Origin: Nanchangia anserum
Lineage (GTDB): Bacteria > Actinomycetota > Actinomycetes > Actinomycetales > Actinomycetaceae
Reading direction: 5' to 3'
Length of the DNA stretch: 64,000 nt
NCBI RefSeq assembly: GCF_015240065.1
Contig: NZ_CP060506.1
Span: forward strand, 1,798,001 to 1,862,000
Shown: piece by piece, positions 12,213 through 20,963 of the stretch
Layout: every line of letters starts with the position of its first letter
Numbering within the stretch: the stretch's first letter is position 1
Program-made: the position numbers and the translations under genes
Notes under the pieces: generated by a model
What the model was told of the DNA's origin: nothing
Database searches by the model: none
The model's input: only the letters and a program-made list of their open reading frames with translations

Positions 12213-12264
12213 ACGGATACGCCGGGGCCCCGCAGGATATCCTGCGGGGCCCCGGCGTATCCGT
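12213..12264. terminator. 52-bp perfect palindrome between convergent crp and ridA
   Basis: Bases 12213-12238 are exactly the reverse complement of 12239-12264, with no spacer (centre GGAT|ATCC). It begins one base after the crp stop and ends six bases before the ridA stop, so it can form a very stable GC-rich hairpin in either transcript. A shared bidirectional terminator is the simplest role. There is no clear T-run on either side. Confidence 0.8.
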
Positions 12265-12270
12265 TGAGTC

Positions 12271-12834
12271 CTAAGCGTTCTTGCGAGCCAGGAACTCGAC
12301 CTCGATCTCGATGGGGGCGTTCAGCGGCAGGACCGCCACGCCGATAGCCGAGCGCACGTGGGCCTTCGGGTAGGGGTTACCCGAGGGATCCAGGCCCGGC
12401 TGACCAAACACCTCGCCGAACAGCTCGGACGCGCCGTTGGCGACCTGGGCCTGATCAGTGAAGTCGGGACGCGAGGCGATGAACGCCGTGACCTTGACGA
12501 CCGCGAGCAGGTTGTCGACCCCGCCGGCGACCTGAGCCGCCGCGGCGATCGCGCCGAGCGCGCTCAACCGGGCGCACTGGTAGGCGGTGTCGGCGCTGAC
12601 GTCGTGGTCGCCCGGACCGACGTGACCCAGGGCTGCCAGATCGCCGTTGTCATCGAAGGGCAGCTGTCCGGAGGTGGCGATGACGTAGTCGTCGCCGGGC
12701 TCGGGCCACCGGCCGTCGGCGATGGCGGCCGGGGTGTAGGCGGCGAGCGGCACGGGAACCTCGGGCAGGCTCAGGCCGAGCTTTTCCAGCGCCTCGGACG
12801 GGCGCACGCGCTGCTGGGTGTGGGGTGATTCCAT
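12271..12834 (-). CDS. ridA: RidA/YjgF family protein
   Basis: Rid-superfamily protein of 187 residues. Canonical members hydrolyse reactive enamine/imine intermediates from PLP enzymes in the cytosol. The visible pattern is VIATSGQLPFDDNG, a central cysteine-containing segment (YQCARLSALGAIAAAA), KVTAFIASRPDF and the C-terminal RSAIGVAVLPLNAPIEIE, where the conserved substrate-carboxylate Arg begins the motif. It is longer than the 130-residue RidA archetype because of an extra N-terminal stretch, like mycobacterial Rv3678c. The ATG at 12834 lies two bases after the stop of the small DUF4177 gene, so both are co-transcribed. It converges on crp across the palindromic terminator. Confidence 0.82.
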   Translation of the reverse strand: MESPHTQQRVRPSEALEKLGLSLPEVPVPLAAYTPAAIADGRWPEPGDDYVIATSGQLPFDDNGDLAALGHVGPGDHDVSADTAYQCARLSALGAIAAAAQVAGGVDNLLAVVKVTAFIASRPDFTDQAQVANGASELFGEVFGQPGLDPSGNPYPKAHVRSAIGVAVLPLNAPIEIEVEFLARKNA

Positions 12835-12836
12835 AA

Positions 12837-12998
12837 TTAGTTGTCTCGCTTCCGCTTGAGGTAGGCCACGAGGTTCTCGGGACCATTCGGACCGGGAATG
12901 ACGGTGACGAGCTCCCACCCGTCCTCGCCCCAGGTGTCGAGAATCTGCTTGGTGTTGTGCGTAAGCAACGGAATCGTTGCGTATTCCCATGTCGTCAT
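12837..12998 (-). CDS. DUF4177-type small protein
   Basis: A 53-residue protein starting MTTWEYATIPLLTH and containing the family hallmark of a Trp-Glu-Tyr start followed by a GWELVTV segment. The function is unknown. It sits between whiB4 and ridA on the same strand, where M. tuberculosis has the comparable small gene Rv3678A. The two-base gap to ridA implies translational coupling. Confidence 0.8.
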   Translation of the reverse strand: MTTWEYATIPLLTHNTKQILDTWGEDGWELVTVIPGPNGPENLVAYLKRKRDN

Positions 12999-13040
12999 GG
13001 GGTGATCCTATCGGCGCGACGCTGCGCCGACCAGAGCTCC

Positions 13041-13373
13041 CTAACGACGCGTATGGGCGAGCACGCGCGGGGCACCGGGCGTGCGAATCTCTTGAGCAAG
13101 CTCATCCGACGACGTCGACAGCCACTCGTACCAGTCGGTGATGTGGGGGTAGTGACGCAGCATCGCGCGGCGCTCGCGCTCGGTCAGGCCGCCCCACACA
13201 CCGAAATTGGCCTGCGACTGCAGGGCATCGGCGAGGCATTCGAGGCGAACTTCGCAGGCAAAACAGCGGGTGCGTACCTGGCGTTGTGCGGCTCCTTGAA
13301 CGAACAAGGCATCGGGCTCGTCCTGCGCGCATAGTGCGCGTGCCGCCCACGTTTGGTCATCATTGACACTCAT
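13041..13373 (-). CDS. whiB4: WhiB-family iron-sulphur regulator, WhiB4-like
   Basis: Actinobacterial Wbl protein of 110 residues. It has the four cluster ligands Cys15, Cys37, Cys40 and Cys46 (C-x21-C-x2-C-x5-C), then the GVWGG turn at 58-62 and a basic ERERRAMLR segment. Wbl proteins bind a redox- and NO-sensitive [4Fe-4S] cluster and act with the principal sigma factor. The start is fixed by AAGGAGAG seven bases upstream. The assignment to WhiB4 rests on gene order (beside ponA2, with ridA behind it), as in M. tuberculosis Rv3681c; similarity alone would only say Wbl. It is divergent from ponA2 across 160 bases. Confidence 0.88.
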   Translation of the reverse strand: MSVNDDQTWAARALCAQDEPDALFVQGAAQRQVRTRCFACEVRLECLADALQSQANFGVWGGLTERERRAMLRHYPHITDWYEWLSTSSDELAQEIRTPGAPRVLAHTRR

Positions 13374-13521
13374 GGTTCTCTCCTTGTAAGCGCTACCTGA
13401 CGCTCGACTTCGACCATATCCGAGCCGCTGCAAAATGCCAAAACATGATGATGAAAGCGGCCACATTTTGACCGCGTCGACGCGTCGTGTTGCGGGATCG
13501 GCACGCCGCGCAGCAGGCACG

Positions 13522-13527
13522 TAGACT
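13522..13527 (+). promoter_or_regulatory. -10 element TAGACT, leaderless start of ponA2
   Basis: TAGACT is followed by six bases and then the ATG at 13534, with no Shine-Dalgarno sequence. This is the spacing expected if transcription starts on the A of the start codon. The same layout recurs at six other genes in the window. Confidence 0.55.
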
Positions 13528-13533
13528 GTGGCC

Positions 13534-15747
13534 ATGCCGAAGACTCCGCGCACGCTGCCCCGCGGCGAACTCACTCGCCTGCTCACGGCCATCGGTCTGC
13601 TCATCGTCGCGATGGCCGTGCTGTTTGCCGGCCTGGCAATCCCGGCGGTGGGCACACTCGGGATGATCTCGCGCGCGGGCACCGCGACGTTTAACGAGTT
13701 GCCGGACGAGTTCGAGCCGGTTCCCCCGTCGGAGCAGTCCGTCGTGCTTGCGGCAGACGGCTCGACGATCGCGCACTTTTATGCGCAAAACCGCCGGGTC
13801 GTCAGCCTCGACGACATGTCGCCGTGGGTGCGCAAGGCGATCGTCGCAATCGAGGACCATCGGTTCTACGACCATCACGGCGTCGACCTCGAGGGCAATC
13901 TGCGCGCCGTCGCGAATAACCTCGCGGGCGGGTCCATGCAGGGCGCGTCGACGCTGACCCAGCAGTACGTCAAGAACACCCTCATCGAGATCGGGTTGCA
14001 ATCGGGCGACGATCAGGCGGTGCGTGATGCGAAGGCCCCGACGATTCAGCGCAAGCTGCGCGAGGCCAAATACGCGACGTCGGTCGAGAAGAAGTATTCC
14101 AAAGATGAAATTCTCGCCGGATATTTAAATATCGCTCCCTTCGGACCGTCGGTTTATGGCGTCGAGGCGGCCTCACAGCACTATTTCTCCAAACCCGCCA
14201 AGGACTTGACCCTCGCCGAGGGCGCGCTGCTGGCCGGACTTACCCAATCGCCTTCGGCCTATGACCCGCTGCGTTTCCCCGATGAGGCCCAAAAGCGTCG
14301 CGATCTCGTCCTGTCGGCCATGCTCGGCTACGGCGACATCACCCAGGCCGAATACGACGAGGCCCGGGCCATTTCGGTCCCCGACATGCTCAAGCCCTCC
14401 GACGAACCGCAAGGCTGCGCGGCGGCGGGGTCGGCCGGGTATTTCTGCTCCTACGTCGTCAACGAGATCTACAACAACGAGATCTACGGCAAGACCCTTC
14501 AGCAGCGCCGCAACCTCCTGCTGCGCGGCGGGCTGACCATCCACACGACGCTGGACCCGAACGCCCAGCAGGCCGCGCAAAAGGCCATTGAGGAGCAGGT
14601 GCCGAAGAACGATCCCTCGAACACGAAGATCGCGCTGGCCTCGATCGAGCCGGGCACCGGCAAGATCATCGCCCTGGCTCAAAACACGACGTTCGGCGTT
14701 GCCGTCGACAAGGATCCGACGGCCACCGAGGTCTCGTTCGCGGTCGACAAGGAACACGGCGGTGGCGCCGGCTACCAGACGGGGTCGTCGTACAAGATCT
14801 TCACCCTCGCGGCGTGGCTGGATGCCGGAAAGTCGGCGTACGCGTCGGTGGGTGGACGCTCCAGCTACGACCAGAGCGAATTCACCTCGACGTGCCCCGA
14901 AGCGGCATCGTCGTCGTGGTCGTTCAAGAACTCCAACTCGATGTCGACGGCCGCCACCTCGGTCATCACGGCGACCCAGAAGTCGCTGAACTCAGGTTTC
15001 GCGTCCATGGCCTCCGAGCTGGATCTGTGCTCGATCATGAGGATGGCCAAGGACACCGGCGCCGTGCCCGGCGACGGCACGTGGTGGGGAACGGCCAAGG
15101 GCAAGATTCCCTTCACGCCGGCCGCGATCCTCGGTTCGGGCTCGGTTCCGCCGCTGTCGATGGCAAACGCCTATGCGACCTTCATCAACGACGGCACCTA
15201 CTGCACGCCGATCGCTATCTCGGCCGTCGAAGACCGCGACGGCAAGGCGCTGAAGGTCCCCGACGCGACGTGCCACCAGACGGTCAAGCCCGAGACGGCT
15301 CAGAAGGTCACGCGCGTGCTCAACATGACGTATCAAAGCTACGGCGGGCAGACAGCGATCGGGCGTCCGGCGATGACGAAGACGGGCACGACCGACGAGG
15401 CCGAGGCCGCGTGGCTCGTCGGCGGCGTGCCCCAGTTGGCGACCGCCGTGTGGGTCGGACACTCCGAGGGATCGGCACCGCTGACGAACGTGTGGATCGG
15501 CGGGCGCTACTACCGGGTGGTCTTCGGCTCGACCATCCCGTCCGCCGCATGGCGTAACTACATGGCTGCCGCCACCGCGAACATGGAGGTGCGCGACTTC
15601 TCCTCGGTTAACCTCGGGGGATCGTCCTCCCGCGGCGACGCCGCCATCGCGCGCAAGCGTGCCCAGCAGGCCCGCGAGGAATCCGAACGGCAGGCCCAGG
15701 AGCAGGAGAAGCAGGACGGCGAGGACTCCGAGGGAGGCGACGACTGA
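13534..15747 (+). CDS. ponA2: Bifunctional class A penicillin-binding protein, PonA2-like
   Basis: Peptidoglycan polymerase of 737 residues from the ATG at 13534 (an in-frame GTG at 13528 is also possible). A single membrane anchor near residues 12-50 is followed by a glycosyltransferase-51 domain (catalytic EDHRFYDHHG near residue 106, GASTLTQQ near 139) and a transpeptidase domain with the SxxK serine near residue 418 (TGSSYK) and the KTGTT motif near 610. It polymerises and cross-links lipid II outside the membrane. There is no PASTA domain, unlike mycobacterial PonA2; the C-terminus is instead a charged Glu/Gln/Arg-rich tail of about 45 residues. It overlaps the next gene by one base (TGATG). 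Confidence 0.93.
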   Translation: MPKTPRTLPRGELTRLLTAIGLLIVAMAVLFAGLAIPAVGTLGMISRAGTATFNELPDEFEPVPPSEQSVVLAADGSTIAHFYAQNRRVVSLDDMSPWVRKAIVAIEDHRFYDHHGVDLEGNLRAVANNLAGGSMQGASTLTQQYVKNTLIEIGLQSGDDQAVRDAKAPTIQRKLREAKYATSVEKKYSKDEILAGYLNIAPFGPSVYGVEAASQHYFSKPAKDLTLAEGALLAGLTQSPSAYDPLRFPDEAQKRRDLVLSAMLGYGDITQAEYDEARAISVPDMLKPSDEPQGCAAAGSAGYFCSYVVNEIYNNEIYGKTLQQRRNLLLRGGLTIHTTLDPNAQQAAQKAIEEQVPKNDPSNTKIALASIEPGTGKIIALAQNTTFGVAVDKDPTATEVSFAVDKEHGGGAGYQTGSSYKIFTLAAWLDAGKSAYASVGGRSSYDQSEFTSTCPEAASSSWSFKNSNSMSTAATSVITATQKSLNSGFASMASELDLCSIMRMAKDTGAVPGDGTWWGTAKGKIPFTPAAILGSGSVPPLSMANAYATFINDGTYCTPIAISAVEDRDGKALKVPDATCHQTVKPETAQKVTRVLNMTYQSYGGQTAIGRPAMTKTGTTDEAEAAWLVGGVPQLATAVWVGHSEGSAPLTNVWIGGRYYRVVFGSTIPSAAWRNYMAAATANMEVRDFSSVNLGGSSSRGDAAIARKRAQQAREESERQAQEQEKQDGEDSEGGDD

Positions 15748-16862
15748 TGGCGGCCTCGTGGGGACGGGTCCTGGTCGGTACCGCGGGCGCGACCGTGGGC
15801 TTGGGAGCGGGCGTGGCGATCGGTGCGCTGGCCGAGGCGCGCGCCCCTATCCAGCGCACCGTCGAGGTTCCGGCCGCCAGCGATGCCGGCGTGCGCCTGC
15901 GCATCCTCCACATTTCCGACGTTCACATGTGGCGGCACTCGCGCTGGGAGGTCGCCTGGCTGAGCTCGCTCGCGCGGCTCCAGCCCGACCTCGTCGTCCT
16001 CACCGGCGACAACCTGTGCGAAGCTCAGGGGCTGGCCCCCCTCATCGAGGCGTTGACGCCGCTGACGGGGATTCCCGGGGCGTTCGTGTTCGGCTCGAAC
16101 GACTACTATTCCGGGGTTTTCTCGCTGCCGCTGCGCTACGCGGGGCCTGCTGCCCGCAACGTCGCGCGTCGCCTGCACAACTGCCGCGTGAGCGCCCGAG
16201 CACACGCCGATGCGAAGCCGCGGACGCGCTCGCGCCACGTTCCCGATCTGCCCCACCGCGAGCTGGCGGCATTCCTCACCGACACCCTGGGGTGGGCGGA
16301 CCTGCGCAACGGTGGGGCCGTGCTCGATATCGCTCCGCGCCTGCCCGGTCAGGTCGATGACGTCGGTGCCGAACCACGGCTTCGGCTGTCGCTGTCGGGC
16401 GTCGACGACCCCCACATCAACTACGACGCCGTCGTGCGCGACGGTCCCGACTGGACCGCAGCCGACCTGCGCATCGGCATCACGCACGCCCCCTACGCCC
16501 GCGTCGTCGACGAATTCACCGCCCACGGGGCCGACCTCGTCCTCGCCGGACACACCCACGGCGGCCAGGTGTGTCTGCCGGTCGGGCGTGCCCTGGTCAA
16601 CAATTGCGATGCCCCGCTCGAGGCATCGGGCGGGCTGTCACGCTGGCACATCGGCGATGTCGCCGCTCCCAAGCCACACACGGATCACGGGATCGTCCGT
16701 CCGGGACGCGACCTGTCGGACCAGGTGGGCCGCTCGACGTGGCTGCACGTCTCGCGCGGACTCGGCACATCGAAATACGCTCCGTTCCGGCTGTTTTGCC
16801 GACCGGAAACGACGATGCTCTATGTGAGTGTTGCCAACGCCACCTCACCCGCGCGCGCGTGA
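15747..16862 (+). CDS. Membrane-anchored calcineurin-like metallophosphoesterase
   Basis: A 371-residue protein with an N-terminal hydrophobic segment (residues about 8-28) and a metallophosphoesterase domain. Visible metal ligands are HISDVH near residue 56, GDN near 84, GSND near 114, a histidine in THAPYAR and the closing GHTHGGQ near 273. The family includes YkuE/YaeI-type phosphohydrolases acting at the cell envelope. Its start overlaps the ponA2 stop, which matches the ponA2-Rv3683 pairing in mycobacteria and suggests a linked role in envelope metabolism. The substrate is not known. The spacing between the first and second motif groups is enlarged by an Arg-rich insert near residues 130-165. 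Confidence 0.85.
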   Translation: MAASWGRVLVGTAGATVGLGAGVAIGALAEARAPIQRTVEVPAASDAGVRLRILHISDVHMWRHSRWEVAWLSSLARLQPDLVVLTGDNLCEAQGLAPLIEALTPLTGIPGAFVFGSNDYYSGVFSLPLRYAGPAARNVARRLHNCRVSARAHADAKPRTRSRHVPDLPHRELAAFLTDTLGWADLRNGGAVLDIAPRLPGQVDDVGAEPRLRLSLSGVDDPHINYDAVVRDGPDWTAADLRIGITHAPYARVVDEFTAHGADLVLAGHTHGGQVCLPVGRALVNNCDAPLEASGGLSRWHIGDVAAPKPHTDHGIVRPGRDLSDQVGRSTWLHVSRGLGTSKYAPFRLFCRPETTMLYVSVANATSPARA

Positions 16863-16887
16863 ATTATGTTGCCGGCGCGCGCTGGCC

Positions 16888-16893
16888 TATACT
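16888..16893 (+). promoter_or_regulatory. -10 element TATACT of the tRNA-Pro gene
   Basis: TATACT ends 16 bases before the tRNA 5' end, a normal distance for a -10 box. No convincing -35 hexamer is visible at 17 bases upstream. Confidence 0.5.
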
Positions 16894-16909
16894 GGGACGC
16901 GTTGCTTCA

Positions 16910-16986
<77 letters not shown>

Positions 16987-16996
16987 CGACTGACAC

Positions 16997-17012
16997 GGCG
17001 ATCGCTATCGCC
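16997..17012 (+). terminator. Possible hairpin terminator after tRNA-Pro
   Basis: GGCGAT-CGCT-ATCGCC forms a six-pair stem with a four-base loop ten bases after the tRNA CCA end. The stem is short and the following bases are only moderately pyrimidine-rich. Confidence 0.4.
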
Positions 17013-17049
17013 ATCTCACCCTCTCTACTCGCCGCCGGCGCGCGCCGCG

Positions 17050-17685
17050 CTAACTCGCGCCGGGAGCGGCGTGGTCCTCGATGATCCGCTGGATCCGATG
17101 CGTGAGCATGTCGAGGGCGACGAGGTTGCTGCCACCCTCGGGAACGATGATGTCGGCGCGGCGCTTGGAGGGTTCGACGTAGAGCTCATGCATGGGCTTG
17201 ACCGTCTGGAGGTACTGGCGTTCGACGGACTCCAGCGACCGCCCGCGCTCAACCGCATCGCGGCGGATGCGGCGAAGCAGGCGCACGTCCGCGTCGGTGT
17301 CGACAAAGATCTTGATATCGCACACGTCGCACAGCTCCTGCTCGGTGAGGACGAGGATGCCCTCAACGATGATGACGGGGCGCGGGCGAATGGTGATCGT
17401 CGGTTCGGCCCGGTCGTGGTGGACGTAGTCATACGTCGGCATCTCGACGCACTCACCGGCCAGGAGCGCGCGGAGGTGGGAAATCAGCAGACTCGTCTCG
17501 AACGCCGCGGGCTCGTCGTAGTTCAGCGCTGCCCGCTCGGCCAGGGGCAGGTCGGGGCGGGAGCGGTAGTAGTTGTCGTGCAGCATCACCGCCGTCTGGT
17601 CGACGAAACGCTCCGACAGCGCCCGGGTCAACGTCGACTTGCCCGAACATGTTCCCCCGGCAATACCAATGATCGTCGGCCGCAC
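17050..17685 (-). CDS. udk: Uridine kinase
   Basis: Phosphorylates uridine and cytidine for pyrimidine salvage; 211 residues. The GTG at 17685 is chosen because GAGGAGGG lies directly upstream and the P-loop follows at residue 9 (GGTCSGKST). Further motifs are HDNYYRSRPDLP, NYDEPAAFE, TYDYVHHDR and the Walker B-like VIIVEGILVL. The length is typical for bacterial Udk. It converges on the tRNA gene and is divergent from ppk2 across about 170 bases. Confidence 0.92.
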   Translation of the reverse strand: MRPTIIGIAGGTCSGKSTLTRALSERFVDQTAVMLHDNYYRSRPDLPLAERAALNYDEPAAFETSLLISHLRALLAGECVEMPTYDYVHHDRAEPTITIRPRPVIIVEGILVLTEQELCDVCDIKIFVDTDADVRLLRRIRRDAVERGRSLESVERQYLQTVKPMHELYVEPSKRRADIIVPEGGSNLVALDMLTHRIQRIIEDHAAPGAS

Positions 17686-17813
17686 GGTGCCCTCCTCATC
17701 CTTCGCTCGCGCCCCAGGCGCATCCGCCTCCCCGAGACTACCGCGCCGCACCCCTCCTCGATGCCACTGTCGACCTCATCGGCGATACGCCCACGCGCTC
17801 GGGCGGCATTTTC

Positions 17814-17819
17814 TAGACT
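17814..17819 (+). promoter_or_regulatory. -10 element TAGACT upstream of ppk2
   Basis: TAGACT places a transcription start near 17826, giving a 33-base leader that contains the GAGGAG used for the GTG at 17859. It is the same hexamer as in the leaderless promoters of this window but farther from the start codon. Confidence 0.4.
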
Positions 17820-17858
17820 GGCGCCATCACGTCAGTGACGACCTGTGAGGAGACCATC

Positions 17859-18731
17859 GTGCCCGCCACCCCCGACGCGCAACTCGAGCGCCCCCAAGCG
17901 CTGAAGATTCCCAACGACGTTTACGAAAAAGAGCTTCGCCGCCTCCAAGGCGAGCTCGTCAAACTGCAACGTTGGGTCAAGACCACCGGCGCCCGCGTCG
18001 TCATCATCTTTGAGGGCCGCGACGCCGCCGGAAAGGGCGGCACGATCAAGCGGGTCACGGAATATCTCTCGCCGCGCGTCGCCCGCGTCGTCGCACTGCC
18101 GCGCCCGACCGAGCGCGAAGAATCCCAGTGGTATTTCCAGCGCTACATCCAGCACCTGCCCGCGGCCGGGGAGATGGTTCTGTTCGACCGCTCGTGGTAC
18201 AACCGGGCCGGCGTCGAGAAGGTCATGGGATTCTGTAGCCCCGAAGAGGTCCAGCGCTTCATGCGTCAGTGCCCGATTTTTGAAAACATGCTCGTCGAAG
18301 ACGGCATTTACCTGCGCAAGTATTGGTTCTCGGTGTCCGACGACGTCCAATTCGAGCGGTTCCAAAAGCGCCTCGACGACCCGCTGCGCCAGTGGAAGCT
18401 CTCGCCGATGGACCTCGAATCCATCACCCGGTGGGAAGATTATTCGCGCGCCAAGGACGACATGATGGTCCACACGGACACGCCCACCGCCCCGTGGCAC
18501 CACGTGTTGTCGGACTCGAAGAAGCAGGCGCGCCTGAACATGATCGCCCACCTGCTCGATTCCCTGCCCTATCACGACGTGCCCGAGGCAGATCCGATCA
18601 CGCTGCCGGAGCGCCCGCCCTCGACGGGCTACGTGCGCCCGCCCGTCTCGGTGTCCGGTTACGTTCCCGATCACGCCGCGACGATCCTCGCCGACGCGAA
18701 GAAGCGCACCGGCAGCAAGAAGAAAAAGTAG
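17859..18731 (+). CDS. ppk2: Polyphosphate kinase 2 family protein
   Basis: PPK2 enzymes use polyphosphate to phosphorylate nucleoside mono- or diphosphates. The 290-residue single-domain protein shows the Walker A GRDAAGKGG, the lid region LPRPTEREESQWYFQRY, the Walker B FDRSWYNRAG and the family's YWFSVSDDVQF and SPMDLES motifs. I chose the GTG at 17859 over the in-frame GTG at 17835 because GAGGAG sits 6 bases before it. The C-terminus ends in a Lys-rich tail. Whether it acts on NDP or NMP cannot be decided reliably by eye. Confidence 0.9.
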   Translation: MPATPDAQLERPQALKIPNDVYEKELRRLQGELVKLQRWVKTTGARVVIIFEGRDAAGKGGTIKRVTEYLSPRVARVVALPRPTEREESQWYFQRYIQHLPAAGEMVLFDRSWYNRAGVEKVMGFCSPEEVQRFMRQCPIFENMLVEDGIYLRKYWFSVSDDVQFERFQKRLDDPLRQWKLSPMDLESITRWEDYSRAKDDMMVHTDTPTAPWHHVLSDSKKQARLNMIAHLLDSLPYHDVPEADPITLPERPPSTGYVRPPVSVSGYVPDHAATILADAKKRTGSKKKK

Positions 18732-18732
18732 C

Positions 18733-19302
18733 TTACGACGCTACCCGTCCAACCTCGACGCCGCCTCGACGCATCTGCTCGCAGGCGGCGTCGCCCAATT
18801 CTTGGCTGACGGGAACCGACAGGTCGGTGAAGACGCGCGTAGCAAAGCCGAGGCGCTGGGCGTCGAGCGCCGTCTGGGCGACGCAGTGCGAGAGCACCAG
18901 CCCGATGACGTCGACGGCGTCCACGCCGGCCTCGCGCAGGATGTCGGCGAGGTGACGGCCGTCCTCGTCGACCCCGTCGAAACCGGAGTATGACGCGGCG
19001 TAGTGCCCCTTCTTCACCGACACGTCCGGGTTAAACCCGTCGAGGGCCGGGTGCAGCTGGGCGTTCGGCGAGTCCGCGATGCCGTGCGGCGGCCACGTGT
19101 CGACAAAATCGGGGGTATCGGAGAAGTGGTCGCCGGGATCGATGTGCCAGTCCTGCGTCGTGGCGACCAGCGCGTAATCGTCGCGATGGCTGCGAGCGTA
19201 TTCGGCACACGCCTCGGCCACGGCGTTCGCGCCGGCGGTTGCGAGTTCGCCGCCTTCGCAAAAAGTCGGCTGTAGGTCTACGAGAATGAGTGCACGGGTC
19301 AT
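18733..19302 (-). CDS. Isochorismatase-family hydrolase, nicotinamidase-like
   Basis: Cysteine hydrolase of 189 residues, probably nicotinamide to nicotinate for NAD salvage. It has the family Asp in LILVDLQ (Asp9), the metal-site pattern TTQDWHIDPGDHF (residues 48-60), the catalytic lysine in VKKGHYAASYSGF (about Lys98) and the nucleophile Cys140. The stretch before the nucleophile is VLSHCVAQTALDA, where canonical nicotinamidases have an Ala-Thr-Asp before the cysteine segment, so substrate preference may differ. The start follows GAGGAGG. It converges tail to tail with ppk2, one base between the stops. PncA is the best guess, and another amidohydrolase remains possible. Confidence 0.8.
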   Translation of the reverse strand: MTRALILVDLQPTFCEGGELATAGANAVAEACAEYARSHRDDYALVATTQDWHIDPGDHFSDTPDFVDTWPPHGIADSPNAQLHPALDGFNPDVSVKKGHYAASYSGFDGVDEDGRHLADILREAGVDAVDVIGLVLSHCVAQTALDAQRLGFATRVFTDLSVPVSQELGDAACEQMRRGGVEVGRVAS

Positions 19303-19355
19303 GAGTCCTCCTCGACACGACGATGCCGCACGTGGGACCAGCCTAACCGACGCAT

Positions 19356-20839
19356 CTAGCGCGCCTGTCGCTCGCGCAGGGCACGCTCGGTGGCGTAGGC
19401 CGCGGCGACCTCTCCCCCATCGGGGCGCCACACACGCGCACGCCCATCGCGATTCCATGGCTGCCACCCGGGCTCGCCCTCGCGGATGAATCGCACCCAC
19501 GCGGCGTGAATGTCGGCGGCAACGTCGGGGTAGACGTCGGGGCCACAGGTGTGGGCGACGTGGGGATGGTCGAGGCAGTCGAAGATCGCGGGCACGTCCA
19601 TGCAGTGCTCGGCCAGGCCCGTGCGGGTATCGGGCACGCGGTAGTCGTAGACCCACGTGCGCTCATGGGCGTCGGCGACGTCGACGACCGGGCCGCGGAA
19701 GATCCCGATCGTCAGCAGCTGTCCGGCGATGAAGCCGGCCTCGGCCGTGCCCGCGAGATCGCGCTCGATGAGATCTGCGACGGTGCCCAGGCGCTCGCGC
19801 ACGGTGGCGTCGATCCTGTCTTGGCCATCGGGTGGAACGAGGACATGGCCGAACGAGGTGAATTCGTGGGCGGTCGAGCCGATCATGAGGGGAACGTCGG
19901 CCAGGTCAGCAATCCAGTTCTCCGGGATAATCCCGTCCTCGACGCTGGGGCCGAAGGATCGCGAGGTGCCGTAGTCGACGTCGATGAGCGCGGCGCCTCG
20001 GTCTTCGGGTGTCAGCCCGCTCGGCGCCAGCTCTCCCTCGAGCTGGGCCGCGGCGTCGAGGATTACCTCCTCGTCAACGCCCTGCCAGGCCTCACGGTCG
20101 TTGTGCACGCCGACGATCGCGGCGAGGCGGTCGGTGAGTTCGCGGGCCTCGGCAGCCGACGCCGGAGCGAAAGCGGGCGAGACGGCGATGACTCCGCGGA
20201 AAAGTCCGCGCGCCGCGGGCGACGCGGCCAAGGCGAGCACCGATCCCCCACCCGCCGACTGCCCGGCGATGGTGACGGCGTCGGGATCGCCGCCAAAGGC
20301 CGTGATCGAGCGGCGCACCCATTCCAATCCAGCGATCTGGTCGAGGAGTCCCCGGTTTGTCGGGCACCCGGAATGGCCCCGAAGCCCTCGAATCCCAGTC
20401 GGTAGGACAGGGCGACCGTGACGATGCCGTCGCGGGTGAAGGCGGCCCCGTCGTACCACGGCGACGCCGGGGACCCGCCCTTGTAGCCGCCTCCGTGAAT
20501 CCACACGAGGACGGGCAGACGCGCGCTGGGGTCGAGGCTCGGCGTGCACACCGTTGCCGTCAGGGTGTCCTCGCCCGGGTAGGAGGGCTCGGGGATGCCG
20601 GTCACCTCGGCCAGCGGTCGCCGCTGCGGGGTCGGTCCCGGGCGGGTGGCCTCGCGGATGCCCGACCATTCGGGCGCCGGTTGCGGGGCGGCGAAGCGCA
20701 GCGGGCCAACGGGCGGGGCGCTGACGGGCAGCGACCAGAATTTCCACGACCGCGCGGTGCCCGTCCCGAGGCTGCGTTCGAGACCGCGCAACCTCAGATG
20801 GTCGATGACGACGGGTTCTTCTTCGACGATATGCACCAC
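19356..20839 (-). CDS. Type B carboxylesterase, frameshifted
   Basis: Alpha/beta hydrolase of the carboxylesterase/para-nitrobenzyl esterase family. The N-terminal half (PVLVWIHGGGYKGGS oxyanion region and GFEGFGAIPG) and the C-terminal half (TNRGLLDQIAGLEWV, nucleophile elbow GQSAGGGS, catalytic-acid region STAHEFTSFG and AEHCMDVPAIF with the His region) are in different frames. One C added to the CCC at 20362-20364 (complement strand) joins them into about 494 residues. The GTG at 20839 has AGGAGG eight bases upstream. Substrates are unknown; such esterases are usually promiscuous. It is divergent from the DUF808 gene. Confidence 0.85.
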
Positions 20840-20963
20840 GATTGTGTCCTCCTGTGACCATTTTCGCCCACGTCGCCCGCCTCATGGCGGATTCGGGTGC
20901 TGCGAGGCACGACGAGGCTGGTAGCGTGAGGCCCAATACGCATACCGGACGCAGGAGGTGGGC

